The notes under the pieces were generated by a model that was not told the origin of the DNA, did no database searches, and saw nothing but the letters and a program-made list of their open reading frames with translations. Shown one piece after another: positions 8,501 through 17,091 of a DNA stretch of 64,000 nucleotides. A program made the position numbers and the translations under genes. This DNA is from Pseudomonas baltica (GTDB lineage Bacteria > Pseudomonadota > Gammaproteobacteria > Pseudomonadales > Pseudomonadaceae): contig NZ_JACMYH010000005.1 of NCBI RefSeq assembly GCF_014235765.1, positions 124,001 through 188,000 of the forward strand, written 5' to 3'. Numbering within the stretch: position 1 is the stretch's first letter; each line of letters begins with the position of its first letter.

Positions 8501-10123
8501 GTGAAGAACTGGTCCTTGCGCCACCGCATTCTGGCGAGTTTCGCCGTTGTCATTGCAATCATGCTGTTGATGGTCGTGGTCTCCTATTCACGTCTGCAGA
8601 CCATCGAGACGAACGAAACCAAGGTACGCACCGACAGCGTTCCGGGCGTGGTCTTCAGTTCCATGATCCGCAGCGCCTGGGTAGACAGCTACGTGTACAC
8701 CCAACAACTGGTGGGCTTGAGCTATCAGCGCGAGCTGCTCACGGCCGACGTGGACCAGTACAAGAGCTTCGCCGAGCGCCTGACCCAGCAGATGGCCAAC
8801 TACCGCAGCACCGTCCAGGACAGCGACGACCAGGCGGCCTTCGAAGAATTCGCGCGGATGCGCGTGACCTATGAAAAGACCTTGGCCGATGTGCTGGAGG
8901 CCTATCGACTGCGCAAGTTCAGCGAAGCCCAGCAGATGGCCATCGACGACCTCACGCCCGCCTGGGTGGCAGGTCGCAAGCAGCTCAATACCTTGATCGA
9001 CCGTAATCGTGAAGCGGCCGAGAAGGCCACCAGCGCCATTGACGCTTCGGTCGCGGCGGCCAAGGTCAGCCTGGTGATTTCCCTGTTGGTGGCAATCATC
9101 GTTGCCGGTATCTGCGGGCTCTGGCTGCTGCGCACCATCATGGCGCCCATGCAGAAGATCGTGCGGATTCTCGAAGTGATGCGCACCGGGGACCTGAGCA
9201 CGCGCCTGAGCCTTGCGCGCAAGGACGAGTTCAACGAGGTCGAACTGGGCTTCAACGACATGATGACCGAGCTCACCGCGCTGGTCGCCCAGGCGCAACG
9301 CTCCTCGGTGCAGGTCACCACCTCGGTGACCGAAATCGCGGCCACCTCTAAGCAGCAACAGGCCACGGCGACCGAGACTGCCGCGACCACCACCGAGATC
9401 GGCGCGACCTCCCGGGAAATCGCTGCCACGTCCCGTGATCTGGTGCGAACCATGGGTGAAGTCACCTCGGCGGCCGATCAGGCTTCCTCCCTGGCCGGCT
9501 TCGGGCAGCAGGGTCTGGCGCGCATGGAAGAAACCATGCACCAGGTGATGGGTGCCGCCGAATTGGTCAACGCCAAGCTGGCAATCCTCAACGAGAAGGC
9601 CGGCAACATCAATCAGGTAGTCGTGACCATCGTCAAGGTCGCCGACCAGACCAACCTGCTGTCGCTCAACGCGGCCATCGAAGCCGAGAAGGCCGGTGAA
9701 TATGGTCGCGGTTTCGCCGTGGTCGCCACCGAAGTGCGCCGCCTCGCCGACCAGACCGCCGTGGCCACCTACGACATCGAGCAGATGGTGCGAGAGATCC
9801 AGTCGGCAGTGTCGGCCGGCGTCATGGGCATGGACAAGTTCTCCGAGGAAGTGCGCCGCGGCATGTTCGAAGTGCAGCAGGTCGGCGATCAGCTGTCGCA
9901 GATCATTGGCCAGGTCCAGGCCTTGGCGCCGCGCGTGCTCATGGTCAACGAAGGCATGCAGGCCCAGGCGACCGGTGCCGAACAGATCAACCACGCCCTG
10001 TCGCAGTTGGGCGATGCCAGCAGCCAGACGGTCGAATCCTTGCGTCAGGCCAGCTTTGCCATCGACGAGCTCAGCCAGGTCGCTACCGGCCTGCGCGGCG
10101 GCGTCTCGCGCTTCAAAGTCTGA
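8501..10123 (+). CDS. wspA: WspA, surface-sensing methyl-accepting protein
   Basis: The membrane receptor of the Wsp system, which responds to surface growth and drives phosphorylation of WspR. The 540-residue protein has TM1 at ~10-30, a helical periplasmic domain, TM2 at ~188-210, a HAMP domain, and the MCP signalling hairpin with DQTNLLSLNAAIEAEKAGEYGRG near 383. It lacks the C-terminal pentapeptide of enteric receptors. I chose GTG at 8501 because GAGGG ends six bases upstream and VKNWSLR matches the usual WspA start; the TTG at 8495 touches the RBS. Its stop overlaps the wspB start (TGATG). It is the first gene of a seven-gene operon. Confidence 0.96.
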   Translation: MKNWSLRHRILASFAVVIAIMLLMVVVSYSRLQTIETNETKVRTDSVPGVVFSSMIRSAWVDSYVYTQQLVGLSYQRELLTADVDQYKSFAERLTQQMANYRSTVQDSDDQAAFEEFARMRVTYEKTLADVLEAYRLRKFSEAQQMAIDDLTPAWVAGRKQLNTLIDRNREAAEKATSAIDASVAAAKVSLVISLLVAIIVAGICGLWLLRTIMAPMQKIVRILEVMRTGDLSTRLSLARKDEFNEVELGFNDMMTELTALVAQAQRSSVQVTTSVTEIAATSKQQQATATETAATTTEIGATSREIAATSRDLVRTMGEVTSAADQASSLAGFGQQGLARMEETMHQVMGAAELVNAKLAILNEKAGNINQVVVTIVKVADQTNLLSLNAAIEAEKAGEYGRGFAVVATEVRRLADQTAVATYDIEQMVREIQSAVSAGVMGMDKFSEEVRRGMFEVQQVGDQLSQIIGQVQALAPRVLMVNEGMQAQATGAEQINHALSQLGDASSQTVESLRQASFAIDELSQVATGLRGGVSRFKV

Positions 10124-10638
10124 TGAACGCATTGCCGGTCACATCGCGCAGCAAGTTGTTCCTGTTGTTTCGCATTGCGCAGGAACGCTTCGCCCTGGAT
10201 GCGCTGGAAGTCGCAGAGGTGCTGCCGCTGCTGCCGCTCAAGCCGGTCGCGCATGCCCCGGCCTGGGTGGCCGGTGTGTTCGCCCATCGTGGCCGGGTGG
10301 TGCCGGTGCTGGACGTCAGCGCGCTGAGCTTCGGCGTGGCTGCCGTGCGGCGCACCAGCACGCGTCTGGTGCTGGTGCATTATCCGCACGAGCAGGCCGG
10401 CCCCGAGGCGCGCCTGGGGCTGATCGTCGAACACGCCAGCGAAACCCTTCGCTGTGACCCCAACGGTTTCAAACCCATGGGAGTGCATAACCGTGCCACG
10501 CCCTATCTGGGGCCGGTGCTCGAAGACAGCCAGGGGCTGTTGCAGTGGTTGCGGGTACAGGATCTGCTCGAACCGTCGGTGCGCGACTTGCTTTTCGCAC
10601 CGCAGTTGGCGGCCTCCGTATTGGGTGAAACAGGGTGA
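10123..10638 (+). CDS. wspB: WspB, CheW-like coupling protein
   Basis: A 171-residue CheW-domain protein that links the receptor WspA to the kinase WspE. The CheW signature is seen in FRIAQERFALDALEVAEVLPL and in PAWVAGVFAHRGRVVPVLDV, where Gly/Arg residues sit at the receptor-kinase interface. It starts one base inside the wspA stop, indicating translational coupling, and is followed after 16 bases by wspC. The operon contains a second CheW-type protein (WspD), so the two couplers presumably have different roles, as in P. aeruginosa. Confidence 0.94.
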   Translation: MNALPVTSRSKLFLLFRIAQERFALDALEVAEVLPLLPLKPVAHAPAWVAGVFAHRGRVVPVLDVSALSFGVAAVRRTSTRLVLVHYPHEQAGPEARLGLIVEHASETLRCDPNGFKPMGVHNRATPYLGPVLEDSQGLLQWLRVQDLLEPSVRDLLFAPQLAASVLGETG

Positions 10639-10654
10639 TGGGTGATGCATCGTG

Positions 10655-11923
10655 ATGGGTGAAGAGCAGCGCTTCGTACGTTTTCTGCGTGAGCGCATCG
10701 GCCTGGACGTGGCCTCGGTAGGCCCGGCGCTGATCGAGCGCGCGGTCGCGCAGCGCAGCCAGGCTGCGCATGTCCGCGACCTGGATGCCTACTGGAAGCT
10801 GCTGCAGGGTTCGGCGGCGGAACAGCAGGCGCTGATCGAGGCGGTGATCGTCCCGGAAACCTGGTTCATGCGTTATCCCGAGTCCTTTGCCGCGCTGTGC
10901 AAGGTCGCCAAGGCGCGGCTCGCCGAACGGCCTGGCGTGGCGCTGCGCATCCTCAGCCTGCCGTGTTCCACTGGCGAGGAGCCGTACTCGATCGCCATGG
11001 CCTTGCTCGACGCCGGGCTGGCGCCGCAGCAATTCAGTGTGGACGGCGTGGACATCAGCCCCCTGTCGGTGGCCCGGGCAACGCGAGGGATCTATGGCCG
11101 CAATTCGTTTCGCGGCGCACCACTGACCTTTCGCGACCGCCATTTCGTGCCTGCGGACGAGGGGTATCTGCTCGACGCTCAGGTTCGGGCCCAGGTTCGC
11201 TTGCAGGTCGGTAACATTCTCGATCCGTTGCTGCTGGGCGGTGAACTGCCCTATGACTTCGTGTTCTGCCGCAACCTGCTCATCTATTTCGACCTGCCGA
11301 CCCAGCAGCAGGTGTTCGAAGTGCTGAAGAAATTCACCCGTGAAGACGGCGCGTTGTTCATCGGTCCTGCCGAAGGCAGCCTGCTGGCACGGTTGGGCAT
11401 GCGCCCGATCGGTATTGCCCAGTCCTTCGCGTTCGTCCGCGATCGCCACGTCGCACCAACGCCCACGCCGCTGCCCCCGGCAACGGCGCGCCTGCAGATG
11501 CCGATCAAGTTGTTGCCCGAGCCGGGCAGGTTGCCCGTGCGAACGCGAACCCGTGCGCTGCCGGTGGCGAATGCCGCCGAGGCAGTGGCAAGCGATGGCG
11601 CCGGTCTGCTCGCGCAAATCGCCCGCTTGGCCAACGAAGGCAAGAGTGCCGAGGCGCAGGCCGCGTGCGACGCGTTCCTGCGCAGCCACGGTCCAGATCC
11701 CCAGGTGTTCTACTGGCTGGGCCTGCTCAGTGATGTCGGCGGCCAGGTGCTGCAGGCGCAGGGTTATTACCGCAAGGCGCTGTACCTCGACCCGCAGCAC
11801 GCCGAGGCCCTGGCCCACCTGGCCATGCTGCTCACCGCCCAGGGCGACATTGCCGGGGCGCGGCGACTGCAGGAGCGCGCCGCACGCAACGACCGCCCGC
11901 ATGTCCAGGAGCATAAGCGATGA
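10655..11923 (+). CDS. wspC: WspC, CheR-type methyltransferase with TPR tail
   Basis: A 422-residue protein that methylates glutamates of WspA using S-adenosylmethionine, raising signal output. Residues ~1-270 are the CheR domain, with the SAM-binding CSTGEEPYSIAMAL near 104 and FVFCRNLLIYFD near 208. A linker rich in Pro/Arg leads to TPR helices (about 315-410, including VFYWLGLLSDVGG and AQGYYRKALYLDPQHAEAL). The TPR tail is characteristic of WspC and separates it from housekeeping CheR. An ATG at 10655 is used; the GTG just before it is also possible. The 3' end overlaps wspD (ATGA). Confidence 0.95.
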   Translation: MGEEQRFVRFLRERIGLDVASVGPALIERAVAQRSQAAHVRDLDAYWKLLQGSAAEQQALIEAVIVPETWFMRYPESFAALCKVAKARLAERPGVALRILSLPCSTGEEPYSIAMALLDAGLAPQQFSVDGVDISPLSVARATRGIYGRNSFRGAPLTFRDRHFVPADEGYLLDAQVRAQVRLQVGNILDPLLLGGELPYDFVFCRNLLIYFDLPTQQQVFEVLKKFTREDGALFIGPAEGSLLARLGMRPIGIAQSFAFVRDRHVAPTPTPLPPATARLQMPIKLLPEPGRLPVRTRTRALPVANAAEAVASDGAGLLAQIARLANEGKSAEAQAACDAFLRSHGPDPQVFYWLGLLSDVGGQVLQAQGYYRKALYLDPQHAEALAHLAMLLTAQGDIAGARRLQERAARNDRPHVQEHKR

Positions 11924-12597
11924 CCGCCCTGGACCTGATCGACAGCGACGCCCAGCAGATCGACGACTGCTGGAACCGTATTGGCATTCATGGCGACAAA
12001 TCCTGCCCGCTGCTCGCCGAGCATATCCACTGCCGCAATTGCGCGGTGTATGCCTCGGCGGCCGTGCGCCTGCTGGACCGTTACGCGCTGGACCGCCAGC
12101 ACGCGCCGATGCACTACAGCGAAACCCTGGGCCGGGTCGAAAGCAGGTCGCTGGTGCTGTTTCGCCTGGGCGATGAGTGGCTGGCGCTGGCCACCCGCTG
12201 CCTGGTCGAAGTGGCCCCGGTGCAGGCAGTGCATTCGCTGCCGCACCAGCGTTCGCGCGCCTTGCGCGGGGTCGCCAACGTGCGCGGCGCACTGGTGCCA
12301 TGCCTGGCGTTGGAGGAACTGCTGGGCATCGACACCCAGCACGTCGCACCGGCCGCTTCGGCGCGGGTCATGCCGCGCATGCTGATCATCGCCATAGACG
12401 GCGGCTCGGTGGTGGTACCGGTGGAGGAGGTGGATGGCATTCATCGGATCGACCTGGTCGAGCTCGAACAGGCGTCTACCGCCACCACCCAGGCGGGCGC
12501 CCGTTTCACTCAAGGGGTTCTGCCGTTTCGCCAGCGCAGTGTGCGCCTGCTCGATGACAAGGCGCTGCTGATCGCCATGAACCGGAGCCTGACATGA
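11920..12597 (+). CDS. wspD: WspD, CheW-like coupling protein
   Basis: A 225-residue coupling protein. An N-terminal extension of ~75 residues includes HCRNCAVYASAAVRLLDR, with two closely spaced cysteines (C-R-N-C), before the CheW domain (LVLFRLGDEWLALATRCLVEV and RGVANVRGALVPCLALEELL). WspD is thought to place WspA laterally in the cell and to couple it to WspE. It overlaps wspC and wspE by four bases at each side (ATGA junctions), consistent with tight translational coupling. The paired cysteines are typical of the WspD extension, but I know of no proven metal site. Confidence 0.94.
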   Translation: MTALDLIDSDAQQIDDCWNRIGIHGDKSCPLLAEHIHCRNCAVYASAAVRLLDRYALDRQHAPMHYSETLGRVESRSLVLFRLGDEWLALATRCLVEVAPVQAVHSLPHQRSRALRGVANVRGALVPCLALEELLGIDTQHVAPAASARVMPRMLIIAIDGGSVVVPVEEVDGIHRIDLVELEQASTATTQAGARFTQGVLPFRQRSVRLLDDKALLIAMNRSLT

Positions 12598-14918
12598 CCC
12601 CGGAACAGATGCGCGACGCCTCGTTGCTGGAGCTGTTCAGCCTGGAAGCCGAGGCCCAGACCCAGGTGCTCAATGCCGGGCTGCTGGCCCTGGAACGCAA
12701 TCCGACCCAGGCCGATCAACTGGAAGCGTGCATGCGCGCGGCCCACTCGCTCAAGGGTGCGGCCCGCATCGTCGGCCTGGATGCCGGGGTGCGTGTGGCT
12801 CACGTGATGGAAGACTGCCTGGTCGCGGCGCAGGAGCGGCGTGTCTACCTGATGCCCGAACACATCGATGCGCTGCTGTTGGGCACCGACCTGCTGATGC
12901 GCGTCGGCACGCCCGGCCCTGGCGCACCGGGTACCCTCGATATCGATGCCTACGAGGCGCAGATGGCCGCGGTGATGGACCCGTTGGCGGCCGCGGCGGC
13001 GCAGGTACAGGTCAGCGTGCCCGTATCGGCCGTCCCGCTCGCGCCTGCCGAGCCGCCCATCGAGGTCGCGCCCGAGCCGCCTCGGGACATCGATCCATCG
13101 CAAGCGATGCCCGGCCAGGACGACTCGGCCGCCGAACTACCTGCCAGCCGGGCGCGCCGGGTCAGCGATACCGGCGAGCGCGTGCTGCGGGTCACGGCGG
13201 AGCGCCTGAACAGCCTGCTGGACCTGTCGAGCAAGTCGCTGGTCGAAACCCAGCGCCTCAAGCCCTATCTGCTGACCATGCAGCGCCTCAAGCGCATGCA
13301 GGCGCAAAGCATCCGCGCGCTTGGCGGGCTTGGCGAACAATTGCAGCTCGAGGGTCACAGCGCAGAGGTACGCGACGCCCTGGCGCAGGCGCAGTCGCTG
13401 CTGGATCAGACCCAGCAGATGCTGCTGCAGCAGACCGCCGAACTGGACGATTTCGGCTGGCAGGCCAGCCAGCGCGCGCAGTTGCTGTACGACACGGCGC
13501 TGGCCTGCCGCATGCGCCCATTCGCCGACATGCTCGGTGGTCAGGAACGCATGGTCCGCGACCTCGGTCGTTCATTGGGCAAGCAGGTGCGCCTGGATAT
13601 CGAAGGCGAGAAGACCCAGGTCGATCGCGACGTGCTGGAAAAGCTCGAAGCGCCCCTGACCCACTTGCTGCGCAACGCCGTCGACCACGGCATCGAAACC
13701 GCCGAGCAGCGATTGCTGGCCGGCAAGCCCGCCGAAGGTCGCGTGGTGCTGCGCGCTTCGCACCAGGCGGGCTTGCTGGTGGTGGAACTGAGCGACGACG
13801 GGGCGGGTGTCGACCTTGCCGCGCTGCGGCGCAGTATCGTCCAGCGCGGTTTGTCGGCCGCCGATACGGTGGAGCAGCTCAGTGAAGAAGAGCTGCTGAG
13901 CTTTCTGTTCCTGCCCGGCTTCAGCATGCGCGACACGGTAACCGAGGTCTCGGGCCGCGGCGTTGGCCTGGATGCGGTATTGCACCTGATTCGCCAGCTG
14001 CGCGGCTCGGTCGAACTGATTCAAGTGCCAGGGCAGGGCAGTCGCTTCCATATCGAGGTGCCGCTGACCCTGTCGGTGGTGCGCAGCCTGGCAGTGGAAG
14101 TGGGGGGCGAGGCCTATGCGTTTCCGCTGGCCCACATCGAACACACCATGGACCTGCCGGCCGAAGACATCATCCAGCTCGAGGGGCGCCAGCACTTCTG
14201 GTTCCAGAACCGCCATGTGGGGCTGGTTGCGGCCAGCCAGCTGCTGCAGAGGCCGGCCAGCCAGGGCGACGAAGCGAGCCTCAAGGTGGTGGTGATTCGC
14301 GACCGTGAAGCGATCTACGGCGTGGCCGTGGAACGCTTCATCGGCGAGCGCACGCTGGTGGTGCTGCCGCTGGACGCCCGCTTGGGCAAGGTCCAGGATA
14401 TTTCCGCCGGTGCCTTGCTCGACAATGGTTCGGTGGTGCTGATCATCGACGTCGAAGACATGTTCCGCTCGGTGGAAAAGCTGCTCAATACCGGCCGCCT
14501 GGAGCGTATCGACAAGCGCAGCCAACAGGCCGAATCGGCTCGCAAGCGGGTACTGGTGGTGGATGATTCGCTCACCGTCCGCGAGCTGCAGCGCAAGCTG
14601 CTCAGCCATCGTGGCTATGACGTTGCGGTGGCCGTCGACGGCATGGATGGCTGGAACGCGTTGCGCAGCGAGGACTTCGACCTGCTGATCACCGACATCG
14701 ACATGCCGCGCATGGACGGTATTGAATTGGTGACTCTGCTGCGCCGCGACACCCGCCTGCAATCGCTGCCGGTCATGGTGGTGTCCTACAAGGACCGGGA
14801 AGAGGACCGCCGCCGCGGCCTCGACGCCGGGGCCGATTATTATCTGGCCAAGGCCAGTTTTCACGACGATGCCTTGCTCGATGCGGTGGTTGAATTGATC
14901 GGAGGAGCGCGGGGATGA
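12594..14918 (+). CDS. wspE: WspE, hybrid CheA-type histidine kinase/response regulator
   Basis: A 774-residue kinase that phosphorylates WspR and WspF. Domain order: HPt with phospho-acceptor H51 (AAHSLKGAARIVG), a Pro/Ala-rich linker (~125-195), CheA dimerisation helices, the ATP-binding domain (HLLRNAVDHGIE, SDDGAGVDL, SGRGVGLDAV), a CheW-like regulatory domain, and a C-terminal receiver with acceptor D701 (ITDIDMPRMDG). Length and domain order match WspE of P. aeruginosa. It overlaps wspD and wspF by four bases each. The HPt His, the kinase N/G boxes and the receiver Asp are all intact, so the enzyme should be active. Confidence 0.96.
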   Translation: MTPEQMRDASLLELFSLEAEAQTQVLNAGLLALERNPTQADQLEACMRAAHSLKGAARIVGLDAGVRVAHVMEDCLVAAQERRVYLMPEHIDALLLGTDLLMRVGTPGPGAPGTLDIDAYEAQMAAVMDPLAAAAAQVQVSVPVSAVPLAPAEPPIEVAPEPPRDIDPSQAMPGQDDSAAELPASRARRVSDTGERVLRVTAERLNSLLDLSSKSLVETQRLKPYLLTMQRLKRMQAQSIRALGGLGEQLQLEGHSAEVRDALAQAQSLLDQTQQMLLQQTAELDDFGWQASQRAQLLYDTALACRMRPFADMLGGQERMVRDLGRSLGKQVRLDIEGEKTQVDRDVLEKLEAPLTHLLRNAVDHGIETAEQRLLAGKPAEGRVVLRASHQAGLLVVELSDDGAGVDLAALRRSIVQRGLSAADTVEQLSEEELLSFLFLPGFSMRDTVTEVSGRGVGLDAVLHLIRQLRGSVELIQVPGQGSRFHIEVPLTLSVVRSLAVEVGGEAYAFPLAHIEHTMDLPAEDIIQLEGRQHFWFQNRHVGLVAASQLLQRPASQGDEASLKVVVIRDREAIYGVAVERFIGERTLVVLPLDARLGKVQDISAGALLDNGSVVLIIDVEDMFRSVEKLLNTGRLERIDKRSQQAESARKRVLVVDDSLTVRELQRKLLSHRGYDVAVAVDGMDGWNALRSEDFDLLITDIDMPRMDGIELVTLLRRDTRLQSLPVMVVSYKDREEDRRRGLDAGADYYLAKASFHDDALLDAVVELIGGARG

Positions 14919-15925
14919 GGATCGCCATCGTCAATGACATGCCCATGGCCGTGGAGGCGCTGCGTCGCGCGATCGCCTTCGAACCGTCCCATGACGTGGT
15001 ATGGGTGGCCGCCAACGGTCGTGAGGCGGTCGAGCGCTGTCAGGCCGTGACTCCGGACCTGATCCTCATGGACCTGATCATGCCGGTCATGGACGGCGTG
15101 GAAGCCACCCGGCAGATCATGGCCAATACGCCCTGCGCCATCGTCATCGTCACCGTCGACCGCCAGCAGAACGTCCACCGCGTATTCGAGGCCATGGGCC
15201 ATGGCGCCCTGGATGTGGTCGACACCCCTACACTGGGGGTGGGCGACGCTCGCGAAGCTGCAGCGCCGCTGCTGCGCAAGATCTTCAATATCGGCTGGCT
15301 GGTGGGCCAGCGCAGCCCGGCGGTGCGCAGCGAGTTGCCGCTGCCGCGCTCGGGCGGCGTGCGGCAGAAACTGGTGGCCATCGGTTCGTCGGCCGGCGGC
15401 CCGGCCGCGCTGGAAATCCTGCTCAAGGGGCTGCCACGCGATTACCCGGCGGCGATCGTGCTGGTCCAGCACGTGGACCAGGTGTTCGCCGCCGGAATGG
15501 CCGAGTGGCTGAGCAGCGCAGCCGGCTTGCCGGTGCGTCTGGCCCGCGACGGAGAAACGCCGTTGGCTGGCACTGTGCTACTGGCAGGCACCAATCATCA
15601 TATTCGTCTGCTGAAAAATGGTACCTTAACCTACACGGCAGAACCGGTGGACGAGATCTACCGGCCCTCCATAGATGTTTTTTTCCGAAGCGTGGCGCAA
15701 TTCTGGAATGGCGATGCAGTGGGCGTACTGCTCACCGGCATGGGCCGCGACGGCGCACAGGGCTTGAAGTCGATGCGTCAGCGCGGCTTCCTGACCATCG
15801 CGCAGGACCAGCAGAGCAGCGCTGTCTACGGAATGCCCAAAGCGGCGGCGGCCATTGACGCAGCTGTTGAAATTCGTCCGCTGGAGCGGATCGCACCCCG
15901 ACTGATGGACGTATTTTCACGATGA
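14915..15925 (+). CDS. wspF: WspF, CheB-type methylesterase
   Basis: A 336-residue protein that removes methyl groups from WspA and so damps signalling; loss of WspF locks the pathway on and gives wrinkly, hyper-biofilm colonies. It has an N-terminal receiver with acceptor D53 (ILMDLIMPVMDG) and a C-terminal CheB domain with the catalytic Ser in IGSSAGGP (~157), His in LVQHVDQ (~185) and Asp in TGMGRDGAQG (~279). All catalytic positions are intact, so the strain is not an obvious wspF loss-of-function wrinkly mutant. It overlaps wspE by four bases and is followed by wspR after 39 bases. Confidence 0.96.
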   Translation: MRIAIVNDMPMAVEALRRAIAFEPSHDVVWVAANGREAVERCQAVTPDLILMDLIMPVMDGVEATRQIMANTPCAIVIVTVDRQQNVHRVFEAMGHGALDVVDTPTLGVGDAREAAAPLLRKIFNIGWLVGQRSPAVRSELPLPRSGGVRQKLVAIGSSAGGPAALEILLKGLPRDYPAAIVLVQHVDQVFAAGMAEWLSSAAGLPVRLARDGETPLAGTVLLAGTNHHIRLLKNGTLTYTAEPVDEIYRPSIDVFFRSVAQFWNGDAVGVLLTGMGRDGAQGLKSMRQRGFLTIAQDQQSSAVYGMPKAAAAIDAAVEIRPLERIAPRLMDVFSR

Positions 15926-15964
15926 ACTCGAGCCACCGCGTAGGCAGTATCCAGGTGACAACGC

Positions 15965-16978
15965 ATGATTGATCTTCAGATCGAAGCCTTCAGGTCCAAC
16001 GACAACAACAAGTCGATGGTACTTCTGGTGGACGACCAGGCCATGATTGGTGAAGCCATCCGTCGCAGTCTCAGCGACGAGGCCAACATCGACTTCCACT
16101 TTTGCGCCGATCCGCAGCAGGCCATCAACCAGGCCATGCGAATCAAGCCGACGGTGATCCTCCAGGACTTGATCATGCCGGGGCTCGACGGCCTGTCGCT
16201 GGTGCGTGACTATCGCAACCATCCGGCCACCCAGGACATCCCGATCATCGTGCTGTCGACCAAGGAAGACCCGCTGATCAAGAGCGCTGCCTTCGCCGCC
16301 GGTGCCAACGATTACCTGGTCAAGCTGCCCGACACCATCGAGCTGGTGGCGCGCATACGCTACCACTCCAAGTCGTACCTGACGCTGCTGCAGCGCGACG
16401 AAGCCTACCGTGCGCTGCGCGTGAGCCAGCAGCAGCTGCTCGACACCAACCTGGTGCTGCAGCGGCTGATGAACTCCGATGGCCTGACCGCGCTGTCCAA
16501 TCGTCGTCATTTCGACGAGTACCTGGAACTGGAATGGCGTCGCGCGATGCGTGACAAGACCCAGCTGTCGCTGTTGATGATCGACGTCGACTATTTCAAG
16601 TCCTATAACGACAACTTCGGCCACCTGGCAGGCGACGAAGCCTTGCGCCGCGTCGCCGACGCCATTCGCCATTCCAGCAACCGCTCCAGCGACCTGCCGG
16701 CGCGTTATGGCGGCGAAGAGTTCGCCCTGGTGCTGCCGGGTACCTCGCCTGGCGGCGCGCGGCTGGTTGCCGAGAAGCTGCGGCAGACCATTGCCGCCCT
16801 GAACATCCCCCACATCGCGCCCCAGGCCGATGCCTGCCTGACGGTGAGCATCGGCCTGTCGACCATGACTCCGCAGCAGGGCAGTCATTGCCGCGAGCTG
16901 ATCCTGGCCGCCGACAAGGGCCTGTATACGGCCAAGCATGCCGGGCGCAATCAGGTAGTGGTCGGGGATCAGGGCTAG
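15965..16978 (+). CDS. wspR: WspR, receiver-GGEEF diguanylate cyclase
   Basis: The output of the Wsp pathway: when phosphorylated it clusters and makes cyclic di-GMP, which promotes exopolysaccharide and attachment. The 337-residue protein has a receiver with acceptor D68 (QDLIMPGLDG), a helical linker, and a GGDEF domain with the active GGEEF at 249-253 and an intact inhibitory I-site R240-S-S-D243. Both motifs are therefore functional in principle. It is the last gene of the wsp operon, and a hairpin whose T tract faces the other strand lies just downstream. Confidence 0.97.
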   Translation: MIDLQIEAFRSNDNNKSMVLLVDDQAMIGEAIRRSLSDEANIDFHFCADPQQAINQAMRIKPTVILQDLIMPGLDGLSLVRDYRNHPATQDIPIIVLSTKEDPLIKSAAFAAGANDYLVKLPDTIELVARIRYHSKSYLTLLQRDEAYRALRVSQQQLLDTNLVLQRLMNSDGLTALSNRRHFDEYLELEWRRAMRDKTQLSLLMIDVDYFKSYNDNFGHLAGDEALRRVADAIRHSSNRSSDLPARYGGEEFALVLPGTSPGGARLVAEKLRQTIAALNIPHIAPQADACLTVSIGLSTMTPQQGSHCRELILAADKGLYTAKHAGRNQVVVGDQG

Positions 16979-16993
16979 GCCGCCCGATCTTCC

Positions 16994-17025
16994 AAAAAAA
17001 AAGCCCGTCCCCTGCTCGGCGGGCT
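16994..17025 (-). terminator. Intrinsic terminator oriented against the minus strand
   Basis: Nine A residues (16994-17002) precede a hairpin with AGCCCG/CGGGCT arms. Read on the minus strand this is a hairpin followed by nine T, a textbook terminator; on the plus strand the hairpin is followed by GCTGTCATT, which is poor. Both neighbours (wspR and prfB) are on the plus strand, so it would chiefly stop antisense transcription entering wsp from prfB. Confidence 0.6.
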
Positions 17026-17091
17026 GCTGTCATTGGCCGGCTGCGGTATACTCTCCGGCTTTTGACACGTTACGCACGAGAGCTGCCCGCC

